Assembly: GCF_007859765.1 (NCBI RefSeq)
Contig: NZ_SIHJ01000002.1
Span: forward strand, 775,615-839,614
From: Posidoniimonas corsicana
GTDB lineage: Bacteria; Planctomycetota; Planctomycetia; Pirellulales; Lacipirellulaceae
DNA: 64,000 nucleotides
Direction: 5' to 3'
Shown here: positions 63,306 through 64,000 of the stretch, piece by piece
Layout: the number at the start of each line of letters is the position of its first letter
Numbering within the stretch: position 1 is the first letter of the stretch
The notes under the pieces: model-generated
Told to the model about the DNA's origin: nothing
The model's database searches: none
What the model saw: only the letters and a program-made list of their open reading frames with translations
Program-made: the position numbers and the translations under genes

Positions 63306-63836
63306 ATGACCTACAAAATCCTCAGTTTAGACGGTGGCGGGATCCGAGGCCTATTTCAAGCCGAGTTCCTACGCCACTTTGAGGATGCCGTTGGAAAACC
63401 GGTCAGAGAGTGCTTCGACATGGTGGCGGGCACGTCGACTGGATCCATCGTGACCATGGGGATCGTAAACGGTGTCGCGCTGTCTAAGATTTCGCAGGTC
63501 TTCAAGTCTGACGGGAAAGCCATTTTCAGGAAAGGTATTGAGGACCGTGTTCCTGTCTACAACCAAGTAGTCAGAAGAGGCCCAAAGTACGCAACTGAGC
63601 CACTGCGAAGAGCACTTTCAGGAGTTCTCGGCGATACGAAACTTTCGGACGCTAAATGCGACGTCGTGATTCCGTCGGTTTGTTTAAACGACTATCGCTG
63701 CAAGGTTTTTAGCAATTTGCACGATAGCGATCGTACTCTATCGACTGTAGATGTCGCACTCTCCAGTAGCGCCGCGCCTACATATTTCCCATCAGTACAA
63801 CCACATGGTTCCTCGAGAACTTATGTAGCTCTGTAG
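63306..63836 (+). pseudogene. patatin-like phospholipase truncated by an insertion sequence
   Basis: A 176-residue remnant of a patatin-type lipase. The oxyanion motif DGGGIRG (residues 9-15) and the nucleophile elbow GTSTGS (Ser44) are present, and SSAAPTYFPSV follows. The catalytic Asp motif DG[GA], which should come directly after this segment, is missing: the frame ends TYVAL-stop about 20 bases before a leftward transposase end. The gene is visibly less GC-rich than its surroundings. CBASS CapV-type effectors belong to this family, but no cyclase is visible, so a defence role is speculative. Confidence 0.8.
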
Positions 63837-64000
63837 AAAGCTTCTAGATGTTTAGAGGATCATGAGGTTGAGAGTGAGGGTCTTGAGGGCGGCTTCGCGT
63901 CGCTGCATGGGCTTTTTTCGTGCTCGCAGCTGGGGCCCGAGGAGGCGTTTGAGCATGCTGATGGTGGTCTCGGCCTGGGCGCGTTGCCCGTAGCGGGTGG
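63830..64000 (-). mobile_element. IS4-family insertion sequence, right-window-edge partial
   Basis: The patatin frame loses homology-like sequence at about 63826-63832, and the transposase stop codon follows at 63852. One IS end therefore lies near 63830. The other end, terminal repeats and target duplication cannot be seen. Confidence 0.65.
63852..64000 (-). CDS. IS4-type transposase, C-terminal part (runs off window)
   Basis: On the minus strand the last 48 codons of a DDE transposase are visible. They carry the IS4-family Y-(2)-R-(3)-E-(6)-K signature in YGQRAQAETTISMLKRLLG, then LKTLTLNLMIL and a stop. The 5-prime part lies beyond base 64000. This insertion is the likely cause of the patatin truncation. 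Confidence 0.8.
   Translation of the reverse strand, partial: TRYGQRAQAETTISMLKRLLGPQLRARKKPMQRREAALKTLTLNLMIL

Overview
This 64-kb window is GC-rich and looks like the chromosome of a planctomycete, probably order Pirellulales (Lacipirellulaceae-like). The evidence for that is lineage-typical: dockerin-plus-PEP-CTERM exported proteins with the D-x-N-x-D-G calcium loop, a BBP7-type beta-barrel porin, a ThiD2-ThiE fusion, a RimK ATP-grasp fused to an RCK_C domain, a lysine-repeat histone H1-like protein, LpxB, loose operons, and frequent GTG/TTG starts. The lineage call is inference from family content; no rRNA or tRNA gene was seen.

Layout. 0-5.3 kb: TPR membrane protein, small membrane protein, ThiE fusion, an AT-richer orphan gene, then manC overlapping ruvX. 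5.3-15.2 kb: an export-rich stretch with a GH29 alpha-fucosidase-like enzyme, a giant dockerin/PEP-CTERM beta-repeat protein, a PL1 pectate lyase with dockerin and PEP-CTERM, a D-aminoacylase-like amidohydrolase and a MepA-like LAS peptidase. 15.2-25.5 kb: RimK-RCK and RimB, an SDR, an MBL-fold protein, a HAD phosphatase, an HtrA-like protease, a zinc-ribbon protein, a cytidine deaminase, a Tyr-rich exported protein, a degenerate PAS/AAA/Fis regulator pair and Mrp. 25.6-32.4 kb: H1-like protein, a GCAAC-rich gene-free stretch, then a leftward run S2P protease, lpxB, MFS, CYTH and UDPGP. 32.5-38.5 kb: metK, ispF, cysS, hicB-hicA, ruvC, ruvA. 38.6-43 kb: membrane protein, a REP-associated transposase bracketed by two palindromic repeats, guaA. 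43-53 kb: surE, small exported proteins, a TraB-like protein, a candidate sRNA, the BBP7 porin and a 1114-residue FAAL-ACP-AOS fusion. 53-59.5 kb: a WXG100/FtsK-type secretion-like locus and a Cys-rich copper-binding protein. 59.6-64 kb: a small membrane protein, a serpin with PEP-CTERM, eno, and a patatin gene cut off by an IS4-type insertion that runs out of the window.

Most interesting items. (1) A putative ESX/T7SS-like locus at 53.1-59.0 kb: three short helical proteins, each with a central W-x-[D/E], next to a coiled-coil, membrane-anchored FtsK/SpoIIIE ATPase. (2) A 164-bp composite of two hairpins (arms GACTTTTGTCC/GGACAAAAGTC) present twice in opposite orientation around 43.0 and 52.8 kb. 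All internal lengths are identical (40, 79 and 45 nt) although the spacers have diverged, and a 23-bp flanking word is also shared. (3) The transposase with its flanking REP-like palindromes. (4) The FAAL-ACP-AOS megaenzyme. (5) A promoter-hairpin-terminator unit at 47.15-47.25 kb that looks like a free-standing small RNA. (6) The IS-truncated patatin at the right edge.

Most housekeeping genes (manC, ruvX, metK, ispF, cysS, ruvC, ruvA, guaA, surE, lpxB, eno) are intact and recognisable. Starts were moved inward from the longest reading frame where a signal peptide, conserved N-terminus or Shine-Dalgarno sequence favoured it. Large antisense reading frames are GC-rich shadows and were left out.
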